Of a DNA stretch of 64,000 nucleotides, positions 35,281 through 46,747 are shown piece after piece. The position numbers were made by a program, and so were the translations under genes. Origin of the DNA: Toxorhynchites rutilus septentrionalis (lineage: Eukaryota > Arthropoda > Insecta > Diptera > Culicidae). The stretch spans positions 161,547,608 to 161,611,607 of the forward strand of contig NC_073746.1 in the NCBI RefSeq assembly GCF_029784135.1, given 5' to 3'. The notes beneath the pieces are model-generated. The model was not told the DNA's origin, made no database searches, and was given only the letters and a program-made list of their open reading frames with translations. The first letter of the stretch is position 1, and each line of letters opens with the position of its first letter.

Positions 35281-36170
35281 CCGGGTAAGGGAGTAAAAAG
35301 TGCCCCAAACCAAATCAATAGCTGTATGGCAAATATTGTAGAGTAAATTAAATAAGAAATTTTGGCGGTTTTTTGAACCCCTATGTGGTTTAACATAGGA
35401 TCTATAGTGAAAAACGCACTTTTTCGTTTATTTCACGTCATCCTCAAAAGCTTTGAGATAAAAATTAGAAAAAAAATATTGAAAATGCATCTCACTACGG
35501 TGTATCAAGAAAAATTATCAAAAAAAAAACAATTTCATCAAAAATTTAAGTACTGAAAAAATATTGAAATCTTGAAAAAAAAATTTTGGGATTTAGAGAT
35601 TCAGTACTACTCCAATTCATATTTGAATGTGTTCCTCCGGTTTTTCTAGATATGTGTGATTTTTTTTTCAGTTTTTTTCCAGTGTTACGCGGTACAAAAA
35701 AAAATTTGTTTTATATTTCCAAAGTGTCTGGTTGGTTAAAGGAGTGAAAAGTGCCCCCAAACCAATTCACCAACTGTATGGAAAATATTGTATAGGGTAC
35801 TAAATATAAAATGTTAACAGTAGTACCATATATTTTAGTTCTTATATGGTACAACATAGGATCTATGGTGAAAAATGCACCTGTTTGATTTTTTCACGCC
35901 ATTCTCAATAGCTTTGAGACAAAAATATGAAAAAACTACTGAAAGTACATCTTGCTAAGGTGTATCCATCAATATTTTCAAAAAAAAATTTTCATCATAA
36001 AATCTAATACTAAAAAAAATTGAAATTAATTTTTTATTTTAATTTTGAATTAAATTTATTTTTTTTTTATTTTGAGATTCAGTAATACTCTAGTTTGTAT
36101 TCAAATTTCTTCCTACGTCTATTTTAGATATAAGGTTCTTTTTAAGAATTGTTTGTGTTTTTCGAGTGTT
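35281..36170 (+). repeat. Tandem duplication, about 445-bp unit
   Basis: Unit 1 (about 35285-35725) and unit 2 (about 35727-36170) share 'ggagt.aaaagtgcccc.aaacca', 'aacataggatctat.gtgaaaaa' and 'tttgaga.aaaaat'. Well-diverged. No coding frame. Confidence 0.65.
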
Positions 36171-36675
36171 TTTCGCGGGACAAAAAATTATTTATATTTT
36201 CAGGCATTTCGAAGTTTTGAAAAAATAATATTACTTTGAGACCCACTTTTACTCTAATTTCTATTTAAATGCGTTCGTATGTGTTGTTTTTTCCACACGT
36301 AGCGTAATGTTTTCATGAATTTTTAAGAGAATTGCGAGGAAAAATTTGGCCTTTGGGCATTTTTATTTTATTTTGAATTCAGAGACTCATTTATATTTAT
36401 TTAAATTTTGTTTTTCAAATGTCTAAATTTTGTCGCTATATTTAGAGCATTGCGCTGAACAAAGATTTTTTTCTCGTATCTTGAAATATATGAGATTATC
36501 TTTATATTGGATTTAGATGGTTTACATAGAAGTTTCATAGAAGTCAGCAGTTCGATAGAGCTCTGTGAGAAAAAATGAAGTCCTTGTGGGAAGATCATTC
36601 GGATTAATGAGAAGAACACAAAAAAAATCCAAATTATTAATTTTTTTAAATTTTAATTGCCATATTTTAATCTAT
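36171..36675. other. Intergenic, nothing recognised
   Basis: A+T-rich, possibly a third decayed unit of the preceding tandem repeat. Confidence 0.4.
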
Positions 36676-37064
36676 ACCAGAGGGGTTAAAAATCTTACTC
36701 ATCTGTACTTTTTCTTCCAAAAATCTGTACCATCGAAAATATTCGTTATAGAGAAAAATCTATTTTATTAGCATGAAATAAATACTCATTGATTTACTTC
36801 AAACACTACATTTACATTTGCAAGTCATTCGTATGTTTGATGATGTTTATACATAGTTTTTCGGAATCTAGATTGCTGGACGTGTACCGTCTTGTACCTT
36901 AATGTTGCATTGTTCAAATGTAAGAAATTTCACACGCGAAAGAAATCTGTACCAATCTGTACTTTTTGAAGAAAATCTGTACCCTGCATCGTTAAGAATC
37001 TTTACCAAAAATAACGAAGAAATCTGTACCTTTCCAGATAAATCTGTACGTGTGGCAAAGCTGG
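36676..37064 (-). repeat. Repeat D, truncated copy
   Basis: The minus strand reads 'ccacacgtacagatttatct' and further 'gtacagat' repeats as at 9085-9180, then 'aacgaatattttcgatggta' as at 9937-9956. The end with CAACATTGG is missing. Confidence 0.65.
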
Positions 37065-37134
37065 TCAGGACTGATAGTGAAAAAAAACTTTTAAAGAAGT
37101 TATTTTAATATTTGTTGATTCTATTGTTCAAAGG

Positions 37135-37400
37135 GATGTTTCAATGCATCCACCATATAGTCCGGACCTGGCATCAAGCGATTACCACCTTTTTCTCGTA
37201 TTGCAAAACTTCCTGAGTGATAAGAAATTAGAATCAAGAGAAGATTGTAAAAATCCATTGCTAGAGTTCTTCGCCAATAAGGAGCAAGACTTCTAGGAGA
37301 AAGGTATTATGAATCTACCCATAGAATGGTAACAAATTTTACAACAAAACGGTACATATTTGACCCAAATCGGACAATCCAAAGCACATTAAAAAAAAAG
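37135..37400 (+). pseudogene. Mariner transposase C-terminal fragment
   Basis: Conceptual reading gives HPPYSPDLASSDYHLF, LEFFANKEQDF and QQNGTYLTQ, with two in-frame stops. It covers only the third catalytic Asp and the tail. Related in sequence to the mariner at 20151 (LEFFANK and GAYL-type end) but a separate, older copy. Confidence 0.75.
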
Positions 37401-38334
37401 TTCAGTATTTTATTTTTGGGAGTATAATTTCCGTGAAGCAAACCAAATATTCGTCCTTATACACTATATTGCAATAAGAAATCAATAGCTCCGTTTGACA
37501 ATTTTACTCAACGGCGGATTTACTGATCGTTTTTCGTGCGAAAGGCTCCACCCTTGATTTAGCCTTATTCTGATCGGCATTGTTGTACTACCAATCCAAC
37601 CGCATGTCCTTGGCGACCCACTATTCAGCCATCAATCAGCGAACAACTTTCTCATTGGAAGAGAGAAAAAAAACATACATCGAACATTTTTGGAATGATC
37701 AGCTATTAATATGTCATTAGCATTGTTCGGTGATTGAAATCCCGTTTCGATCATTTTTTTAATGCAACACAATGTTCCAATGATAGCAAAGAGTTGGTCT
37801 TAGGACAAGTGGCGCTATTAGCTCAACGATAATGAATGCGGAATTACGAGACCTGTATTGCCTAAAAATGGCTATCTTTTGAGCGATTACACATTCGAAT
37901 TGAGTTCAGCACACGTTCAATCACCCACCAATCGCTGTGGAACCATCGTCCATCGAATAGCATACTGTCGAGTGCGATGCACCGTTTCCTGAAACTGCAA
38001 AACCGTCTGCGTGTGGTATTTTCAAGGACAATCATGCACTTGTGGCTCTCCCCGTCTGTACCCGGCGACTGGTTCAACGAGATCCGTTACATAACACCAA
38101 AACAACTTTCGGTGCGGTGTCTCCGACCGGTCGAAACCATGCAGGCCAATGCTCTTTTTCCTTGTTTTGCCCGGGTAAAGATGGTTTCCCTCTCGCCATC
38201 GACCATTTATTTTACCAGCGGAATATTAGGCTACTAAATTCGGTCAATTTTTGTTCGGTACACAGGTGGGAGAGAAAGTATACTTCTTAGTGACGACTAG
38301 TTTCTGTGCATTGAAAGGAGCGAAACTAGTTCAG
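37401..38334. other. Upstream region of cuticle gene 4
   Basis: 37860-38240 is less A+T-rich than its surroundings, but the frames on both strands lack domains, so it is more likely a regulatory or decayed segment than a gene. Confidence 0.4.
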
Positions 38335-38341
38335 TATAAAT
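38335..38341 (+). promoter_or_regulatory. TATA box of cuticle gene 4
   Basis: TATAAAT about 100 bp upstream of the ATG at 38436. Confidence 0.75.
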
Positions 38342-38435
38342 ACCGTTCCCTCGGAGGACAATGGCATTAGTTAACTATCAGCTTTTATCACTCAAACAGT
38401 TGTAGATCCCTAAACGGATTAAGATTTAGCATAAA

Positions 38436-39014
38436 ATGACTTTCAAGGTAGTAAGAATAGTTTTTTCCAATGTCTCATAGTATTGTTCTAGATAGCAAAT
38501 TGTTTTCCAGATCGTTGGAGTGCTGGCCTTTGTCGCTGTCACCAGTGCACAAAGTGGAATCGGCTACTATGGACATCACCTTCAGAAGCAACATCACAAC
38601 GTTGAGGTTCATCACGAACCCGAAATTCATTTACAGGAGCAGGTTCACTATGCTGTTCCCGAAGTGCACCATCAGGCGAAAATCCATTTACAACCACAGG
38701 TGCAAGTGTATCATCAACCACAAGTACACTACCAGCCTCAGCATCACGAAGAAGAGGAACACCATGGCCCAGCTCATTACCAATTCGATTATGACATCCA
38801 CGATGATCACACCGGTGATGTTCATGGCCGCAAGGAGGTCCGCGAGGGAGACAAAACGGAGGGACAGTACTACCTGATTGATGCCGATGGACACAAGCGC
38901 ACTGTGACCTATCAGGTCCATGGAAAGAGCGGATTCATCGCGCAGGTGCATCGTGAGCCCATCAAGGGTTATCAAGCCCCTCAGCAGCATCAGTCTCACC
39001 ACGACCATTATTAA
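38436..39014 (+). CDS. RR-2-type cuticle protein with His/Gln-rich extension (gene 4)
   Basis: Predicted secreted chitin-binding cuticle protein of 171 aa. Exon 1 (38436-38447) encodes MTFK; intron 38448-38510; exon 2 (38511-39014). Signal peptide about residues 1-17. Residues 18-93 are an added segment of His, Gln and Val, with alternating patterns such as VYHQPQVHYQPQHH, before the shared EEEEHHGPAHY. The R&R domain is 94-154 and carries the GKSGFIAQVHREP ending, here as QVHGKSG. The tail is short, ends HHDHY and lacks the VHKVLAAP repeats of genes 1-3. The intron-based start is favoured over a later one because it gives a complete signal peptide and the MXFK exon seen throughout. Confidence 0.95.
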
Positions 39015-39439
39015 GCCATTTTAGTGCCAAATATTAGTTAGGAATAGTTAGTAAAATTCATCAGATCTCCCATCTCCCACTACGCAACCAAGGTTCGATC
39101 TTCCGAGGATGCCATTCTCATCATTCTTTATCATTATCATTATCATTCTTAGCTACATTAGTATTCGTATTTATTATTTTTCAATACGTTACAGCGCGTT
39201 TACAGGAGAGATATTGTACGATTTAAAGGTTTACACACTCTATTCTTTATACTCTCTTCCATCACAGAGTGGAATTGTAAAAGTTGACAAAGTGTTACTC
39301 TTGCAGGATAACTCAAGGAAAAAGATAGATGAGCAAATGTGACGCATAAGAGTGGAATAACTGTTGTTTTTTCGTTACTGCGATTTAGCGAACTACGAAA
39401 TTATTTCGAAATATCTCAAATGTAATTGAACTATTTCAA

Positions 39440-39598
39440 AATTATTATTCTTTTCTCTCTATCTATTACTCTCTCCTTTTCACTCTCTCTTTTTTCCTAT
39501 CTCGTGCTTACAAACTCTCTTACAGCTATCTTTAAATTTTTCTTTCGAACTCTCTGTGTCACATTTGCTCTGTTGCTCTCTGTTTCTTTCTCTTTCTA

Positions 39599-39651
<53 letters not shown>

Positions 39652-40140
39652 TGAGAGAAAAGTGAGCCTTTCTATCTTCCTCCCTCTATAGCTATCTCAA
39701 ACTCTATCTCTCTCAACTTTTCATTTTATCTTTCTTTTTGTCCATCTCTCTCAAACTCTCTTGAGCTATCTTTAGGGGTCTCTCCCAATCTCTCTCTTAT
39801 TTGCTCTGTTGCTCTCTAACTCTTCCTTTTTTTTCCTTTTCTTTCTCCCTTCTCACTCATCATTTCACTCTCTTTCTCTTTATATAGCAGTCTCAAACTC
39901 TATCTCTCTCTCAACCATTCATTCTTATTTTCTCTTTGTCTATTAATCTCAAGCTCAATCACTCTTACAATCATTGTTTCTTTGTTAATTCTTATCTCTG
40001 TTTCTCTGTTGTTCTCAGTCTCTGTTTCTTTTAAAACTCCCCCTTTGTTCTATCTGAAATTCTCAACCTTTCTTTGTCTCTTTCCATCTGTCTGTATATC
40101 TCTTCTTCTCGAAACTCTTCTCTTTTCCTCTCTAATTCAG
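39440..40140 (+). repeat. Pyrimidine-rich tract with (TC)n microsatellite
   Basis: About 700 bp of strongly C/T-biased sequence. The core at 39599-39649 is nearly pure (TC)n. It lies 430 bp past the stop of gene 4. The Ser/Leu/Phe-rich frame at 39426-39665 is a by-product of the repeat. Confidence 0.85.
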
Positions 40141-41199
40141 GAAATAAACTATGTTACCCTACATTTTGCGCAATAAATCACAGATCTAAATGTGACACTG
40201 TAAAAATAATTATCACTATACTTCTTATCGTGATTTAGTTATTTTATATGAAAGTAATGAAATATTAGAATGTAAAAAATCGATAGTGCTAATCATAGCA
40301 TAGAATAAATATGCAGAAATACACAATACGTAATAAATGTACGACGTTATTCTTGAGTTTTTGTCCTCCTCCTTGTTACCCTAGTTTACCATACTCAATG
40401 TAATTTTTTAAAATTCCCGATTACCTCTACGCAAATCCCAAACACAAATGAATTCGAAACAAATCTACATACGGAACTACCGCTTGCAGCCATACCAGAA
40501 AGCACTATTCAACTTCCTTCTATTCATGTGGACAAAGCATGTGGAGTAGCACATCTTGGCTGCACACTCGAGACTGCCTCTTGTCCTGATTTGTATAAAA
40601 TGTATTTAATTTCATTGACAACTTCATCTTCGGCGAAGACATTTGCAAATCCCTTCGTCGAGAAGGTCTACTTATTTTCATAAAAAAAATGGTGTAGGAG
40701 CGAATTGTTTTCAATCGTTTTCATTTTGGGCTAACCCTGGTAAAAATTCAAAAGTGCTATCAACTAGTGATGTCCGGTAATCGTTCGATTAATTCGAAAA
40801 AGCGTCATTGAAAAATTCAGAGTAAAAACTCATATGGTAAATCATTAGCATTAACATCGAGCTAGTTGTACAATATCGTAGGTGGCACGAATTCAGAACT
40901 GTTAAGTCAAAAACTCACCTCTATTCGTTACTGAGTAGATTGAATGTCTCTTAGATCGAGGTATGCTTCTTCTAACAGTTGAAAATTTTACTGGTCACGC
41001 CCTTGCAACTAAAATAATTTTTCATAAAAAACGTGCATGTAATAAATTTCTTCTTTTTTCAAACGGTATCTGAGACGAAGTAGCCCAGGAGGCTGAAAGT
41101 CTCAAATATTAAAAAAATAGAAATAAATAAATTCAAAGGGCGGCCATTTTGTCACATAAAAAATGTTCTGACTTGTCCTAGTTTCAAATATTTTTTTCC
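40141..41199. other. Intergenic, nothing recognised
   Basis: No coding frame or repeat partner seen, apart from AATAAA motifs near 40171-40310 that have no clear gene. Confidence 0.4.
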
Positions 41200-42140
41200 G
41201 TTTAATTCTTGTTATATTCTTGTTATATCTCTCAGGAGGTGATATTTGTTTAAAAAAAACTTCTACGCATATGGTCGAATTTCAACAATGACAGAGTTAC
41301 AGAACAGTTTTTTTCGGGCTATGTTTGCCTCTAACTGGCTCTGCATTAAACGCTGCGTAAGACGATTCGAGAGGGTCTTCGTAGCCTAATTGGTTGCGTG
41401 TCCGCTACTAAGCGAACAATCATAAGTTTATAACCTCAGGGTCCTCAACTGACCATCTTTGTGTGTTATTCTAGCTACTACGTCATCATTTGATGGTGAT
41501 CCCAGCCTCTCACTCCACATACGATCGATCTGCTGCATCGGTAATTGGTGTTATTAATAAACACAACAATGGAAACCTAATATCAACAGTTCCGCTGTGT
41601 CCAACTGTGAACATTCGAACAATAGGAATATTCTTACGCCGAAAATGTGACATGTGTTGTGTATCGATAGAATAGGAACACTCTAACGCCAAGACAGCTA
41701 ATGTGTAATACACAACATGAGAAAAATGTACACGATAAATTCGGCTCTGTTACAGCTGAATTGCTAGATGAACCTCATAATAAAAATAAACAGATGGGAT
41801 AAAAAAGACAATTCTGTTGCTTCCGTTTAAAATATGAAAGAATTTAGTATAGGATATAGTTGTGGAACATCTAAATTAGAGAATTTAAATAACCTTTTAG
41901 AAATGAAAAACTTTAACGATAGTGGTTTTGAAGATGGTGAAGGTTTATTATTTTGATTGTGTTATTATTCATACCAAAAAAACATAATGAACTTGATTTT
42001 TTCTATCAATCAAATTGAAGCTCCCTAATCCCTCTACAATTTGTTCTTTGACACCAAACTTCTATCATTCTTAGGTGAAAATTCAATCAAAATCATCAAA
42101 ATCACGATTTTTACTCCACTGTACTTATAATTTGCAATTA
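41200..42140 (-). repeat. Dispersed repeat family B, copy 3, split by a SINE
   Basis: Inverse match to 23500-23960 and 3650-4060. The SINE 41369-41804 lies in the text corresponding to 'aatcggattacgtagc' at 23849-23864. Confidence 0.7.
41369..41804 (+). mobile_element. tRNA-derived SINE, family 2, copy 1
   Basis: The head 'tcttcgtagcctaattggtt' has a box A-like TAGCCTAATTGG. The body contains 'tctgctgcatcggtaattgg', 'tgttgtgtatcgatagaat' and a 3' 'gatgggataaaa' end. A 10-bp target duplication (aagacgattc 41359-41368; aagacaattc 41805-41814, one change) flanks it. The second copy is at 49348-49860. Confidence 0.8.
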
Positions 42141-43274
42141 AATTACGTTGCAATATCACATTTTTTCTTGAAATACCGTCGATGGTGGTGAAAATGGGTC
42201 AAAAATGGAAAAAGTTACTATTAATGATATCTTGACAAATATTTCGAAAATTTATTAAATCTTTGAGCCGTTTAATAGGAGACATATTTCCACAACTTCC
42301 AATGCATTATACTTAACTGTAGTACAAATAGTTATTATTTAATAATTCATCAAAGCTTGATGTGTAAATAGCCGTCAAATAACACCTCAGAAAAAAACTC
42401 ATGCTCAGCATTATACTGAACTACTAAAATTGTAAATATTGAATAGGATTATTCTTTAAAGTCTTGCCAGATGAGTCATTACTGATTCTGAACATCAACT
42501 TTTTTTTTCATTCGAATTTAAATATTTTCAAAATAATCTCTTAGTTACACTGAGTGGGGGTGAGAATGGGTCAAGCACAGAATTGAATTCCATGCTAAAC
42601 CGATATAGTGATTGTCAGATTTTCATGAAAATTGGTAGTTTTATTATCGTAAAATATTAGACCCGAATTTTTATTTTTTTCATCAGGATGGACATTTCCA
42701 TTTTATGGTGGTCCGAAAAATCAACGTTTTCCCCCTTTTTTCCAAAAATAACCTTTTTCAATGATACATAACTTTTGAACTACAGGACCGATTTAGATGA
42801 CCGATATATCAAATTAAAGCCAATGAGCTAGTTTTGTTTGAAAAACATTACACTTGAAGAGAAACAGATTTTGTTTTCGTTGTTATTGATTGTAATTGTT
42901 TTTCCTAGCTTACATGGTTTCGGAACTAAGGTCACCATATTTTTTATATTTTTTCTTGAAAGCTGAGGTTTCTTTACATAACATATCCGAATATCAGAGA
43001 GGTGCTTTTTTCATTTTCGAGTGATTCTGCAAAGTTAACATGTTTTCAGTTTTCGATCAATATTCCTATGCGACTGGACAACATCTATGCGACTAGAATC
43101 CAATTTTTATGCATAAGTGGTATTTCATATGGTTTCAAATTGGTATATTTATCATCTGAATCGGCCCGTTAGCTGAAAAGTAATGAATTTAAAAAAAACA
43201 TTTTTGGAAAAAATGGAAAAAAATAGATTTTTTGGGCAACCCTAAAATGGAAATGATAACTCTAATGATAAAAC

Positions 43275-45451
43275 CATATAAGCTGCAGCTCTCCCACGCG
43301 TTATACTAATGATGTCTTCGACATTCAGGGGTATAACTTCGCAAAAACCGATTTCACACAGTTGTCTATCGTATTAAATCAAATCGACTGGTTCTCTGTC
43401 CTGAACTGCCTCGATATTGATACTGCGGTCTACACATTCACCACATCTGTTCGGCTAGCAATTGCTCAATGTATTCAGTTGAACCGGCCACCCTAGAATC
43501 CGCCGTGGTCGAACGAAGAACTACGTAGAATGAAGAGACGCAGTAAACTCGCTCATAGGACCTTCCGCAGATCTCGCTCTCTTCCAGATAAAATTGTATT
43601 TCATATAGCTAGCCGCCGTTACAGGCATTTGAACGACTAACTCTACCGCAAATACTCTAGATCAATCGAAAGGAACCTCAAACGAAATCCAAAATCATTC
43701 TGGAATTTTCTAAATTCAAAACGAAGGGAGACTGGACTTCCAATCTCCTTATCTCTGAATCAAAAAGTTGCAAACACTAGTTCTGAGTTTTCGCCGAATT
43801 CTTCCGCTCTATTTTTGAAATTGAGCCAGCGAATGAAGATTCCGCAGACCCACTCCACTTCACTCCATAAGACGTGATTGAGCTGGATACGTTTGAGGTC
43901 TCAACTGAAGAATTCGTAAAAGCTGTAAAGAAACTAAAATCGTCGAATAGTCCCGGCCCAAATGGAATACCTGCATGTGTTATTAAAAAATGCTCTGTCC
44001 ATCTTATGGAACCACTGCTGCGCGTATTCAACTTGTCCATGTCGTTGGCCAAATTCCCGACTGACTGGTAATCATCTTACATGTTTCCTGTCCACAAAAA
44101 GGGAAGCAAAACGGATGTCAGATGCTAGCGTGGAATCACGTCTCTTTGTGCATGTTCAAAATTGCTGGATATAATTGTTTCCAACTTTATGTTTAACAGA
44201 ATGAAAGGACACACTTCTACAAACCAGCATGGTTTTTATCCCGGGAGGAGTGTAACCTCAAATGTTACTGAGTTTACCTGTCTTAGAAATATTGGTCAGC
44301 GCAAACAAGTGGACACAATCTACACCAACTTGAAAGCAGCTTTTGATCGGGTTAACCACTCAATTCTTCTACGTAAACTGCGTAAAATGGGCTCGTCTGA
44401 AAATTTTGTTCAATGGCTGGAGTCGTATCTCTGTAATAGAGCTCTTGCGGTCAAGGTTGGATCATCAACCTCAGACTGGTTCTGTAATCTCTCAGGAGTG
44501 CCTCAGGCAATCTTGGCCCTCTGCTATTCTCGCTCTACATAAATGACGCAACTTTACTTCTGGAGAACGGGTGCTATCTGATATACGCTGACGACACAAA
44601 AATTTTCGTGATCGTTGATAACGAAGATTATTGTCGCCGGCTCCAGGAGCTACTGAACAAGTTTGCATTATAGTGCCGTGCCAACAACATGACCCTCAGC
44701 GTTCCAAAGTGCAACATCATCAGCTTCCATCGTAAAAAAGTCCCCCTGCAATTCGAATACGCTATCAATGGAACACCCTCAACGCGCGTGCAGACGGTGC
44801 GCGATCTCGGAATTACTTTGGACTCGAGCTTAACATTCAAAAACCATCATTCAGAAGTAATTTCGAAGGTACGACGACAGCTTGGTTTTATTGAAAAGGT
44901 AACGAAAGAGTTCAAAGATCCCTACACACTGAAATCGCTGTATGTCAGTCTGGTTCGTCCCATTCTTGAGACGAGTTCGATCATCTGGGATCCGTTTCAC
45001 AGTACCGTAACCGATCGCATAGAGGCCATTCAGCGTAAATTTGTGAGATTTGCGCTTCGCAACTTGCCGTGGAACGATCCGGTCAATCTGCCGCCCTACC
45101 AGGACAGATGCCAGTTACTAGGACTGGAAACATTAGAACAAAAGAGGAAGAATGCGAAAGCTGTTTTTGCAGCTAAGCAACTCGACGCTCCTAACCCCCT
45201 GGCACTAGTGGTCATAAACTCAGCACTCAGGACCTTCCGAATTCTTTCGCCTGCCACGATGGAGACAGGACTACAGTGGTAATAAACCAATACGAGCAAT
45301 CATGCGTCATTTTAATTTCGTGTTTTATCTATTTGATTTTAACGAGAACTCAGCTTAGTTTCGCACAAGGCTACGGAAAAATTAGAATTAAGTACTCTTC
45401 GTTTAGACTATATAACGTTGTATGAAATAAAACAAATAATAATAATAATAA
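43275..45451 (+). mobile_element. Non-LTR retrotransposon, 5'-truncated
   Basis: Ends in a short (TAA)n tail at 45431-45451 and lies inside a fold-back repeat. The remaining coding part runs from the endonuclease-RT linker (NPPWSNEELR near 43500) to the RT C-terminus. It belongs to a different group from the LOA-like copies: no RNase H and a YADDT active site. Confidence 0.8.
43310..45282 (+). pseudogene. Broken reverse transcriptase ORF of the non-LTR element
   Basis: Segments in order: linker; KSSNSPGPNGIPACVIKKC (RT start); QHGFYPGRSV; LKAAFDRVNHSILLRKL (palm); SGVPQ; YADDTKIF at about 44583; then VRDLGITLDSSLTF and RPILETSSIIWDPF. At least four frame breaks or stops separate the pieces (for example near 43495, 44070, 44160 and 44520). 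Not functional. Confidence 0.85.
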
Positions 45452-45555
45452 TGAAATATACGGGTTTAATGATTTGCGATAAAGAACAAAACTACCACTT
45501 TTGATGAAAATCTGAGAACCACTATATCGGTTCGACATGGAATGGTTGTATATAA

Positions 45556-46643
45556 ATAATGGAATGGTTGTAATATATAAATTAGTTTCTTGACACGGTA
45601 ACAAGAGGCGCTGCAGTAACTAGAAAGAAGTAAATACTAACCAGAACAGACTTTACAAGCAATGAGTAGGTTTTGCAATTGATACGTGAGAATATCATTG
45701 AAATATTTTCTCAGATTACATGGGATCTTTTCTGAATATTTCGGTATAATAAAGTGCTGCAAAAGTTCAAAATATAAATAATTACCATCAAACCTACCTA
45801 TAGAACAGAGGTAGAAGATGCAACACACTCCGTTGTCACATTGTCCTGGCATCGAACTTACGTTTATTCGCTTGCCAATTTTATAACAATTAGCACTATT
45901 ATGTTACGATCTTTCACGAACAAATACTTTTTCTGATTTTTTAAAAATATAAGTGATTGAACAACTATTTGTAGACACAACTAATGCTCGTATACATTCT
46001 AACTTTGAATATGATAACAATATGTTTTGCCACTTCTGAAATAAATCCATTCCAATCCATTCGTCGAAACGAAGAATGAGCTCTGTTTTACTTCTTCCAG
46101 TTTCTGAACTCAAATTACCACTTTGATGAACTCGTTTCAACTCGAGGTTATCCAGGAACATGACTTCAACGAAGGAGAAGATTTAAACGAAGTCTCATAA
46201 TACAATTGACAAAAAATCGAATTAAAGATCAATTAAGTTCCTATACATCATTACTTTTGGTTTGAAATTTTCCAATCAACGAACGACATTTTTCAAACAA
46301 GAGCCTTGAACGGAGCAGTGTCGTTACAGCTCCGACATCTGAAATCAATCGTCTGACATAGTTTCGCATTCATCATATCTTCAACATTGGACTAAAATTA
46401 TGATACCCAAGTTACACCGCGAAGGTTGAACAAAATTCTATATCTTCATGATGCGCTTGTACTTGAGCTTCGCTCAAACGCATAACTATGTGTGCAAACC
46501 GATGCTATCCTACACGTATCGGATGATACGTTTTAGTTTAAACAAGAAACAACAAATGTTTCTTACATAGACCTTCGCGCAGAGAGTATCACATTTCCAT
46601 TCAATGCTCCGGATGAAGAACGCCTCAATAATCTATTATTAAG
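45556..46643. other. Intergenic, upstream of gene 5
   Basis: No supported gene; the short frames have no domains. The last part is presumed promoter of gene 5. Confidence 0.45.
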
Positions 46644-46650
46644 TATAAAT
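46644..46650 (+). promoter_or_regulatory. TATA box of cuticle gene 5
   Basis: TATAAAT, 98-104 bp upstream of the preferred ATG at 46748. Confidence 0.7.
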
Positions 46651-46747
46651 AACGAGCTTTGCACTTCAAGCAGCATCATTTGAATCACAGTCTTGTTTTA
46701 GTCAGCGTTAAGTAGTTTAGGTAATAAGACTGAGCCAGGGGACAGCC

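Larger units (their letters stand above)
42585..45555. mobile_element. Fold-back family C, copy split by a retrotransposon
   Basis: The left part, 42585-43270, matches 32155-32840 and the arm sequence near 33300-33440. The right end, 45460-45550, matches 33478-33553 ('tttgcgataaagaacaaaac', then 'ctatatcggtt'). The gap is the non-LTR element. Confidence 0.75.

Noticed and set aside
39426..39665. Ser/Leu/Phe-rich frame
   Set aside because: Translation of a (TC)n pyrimidine tract.
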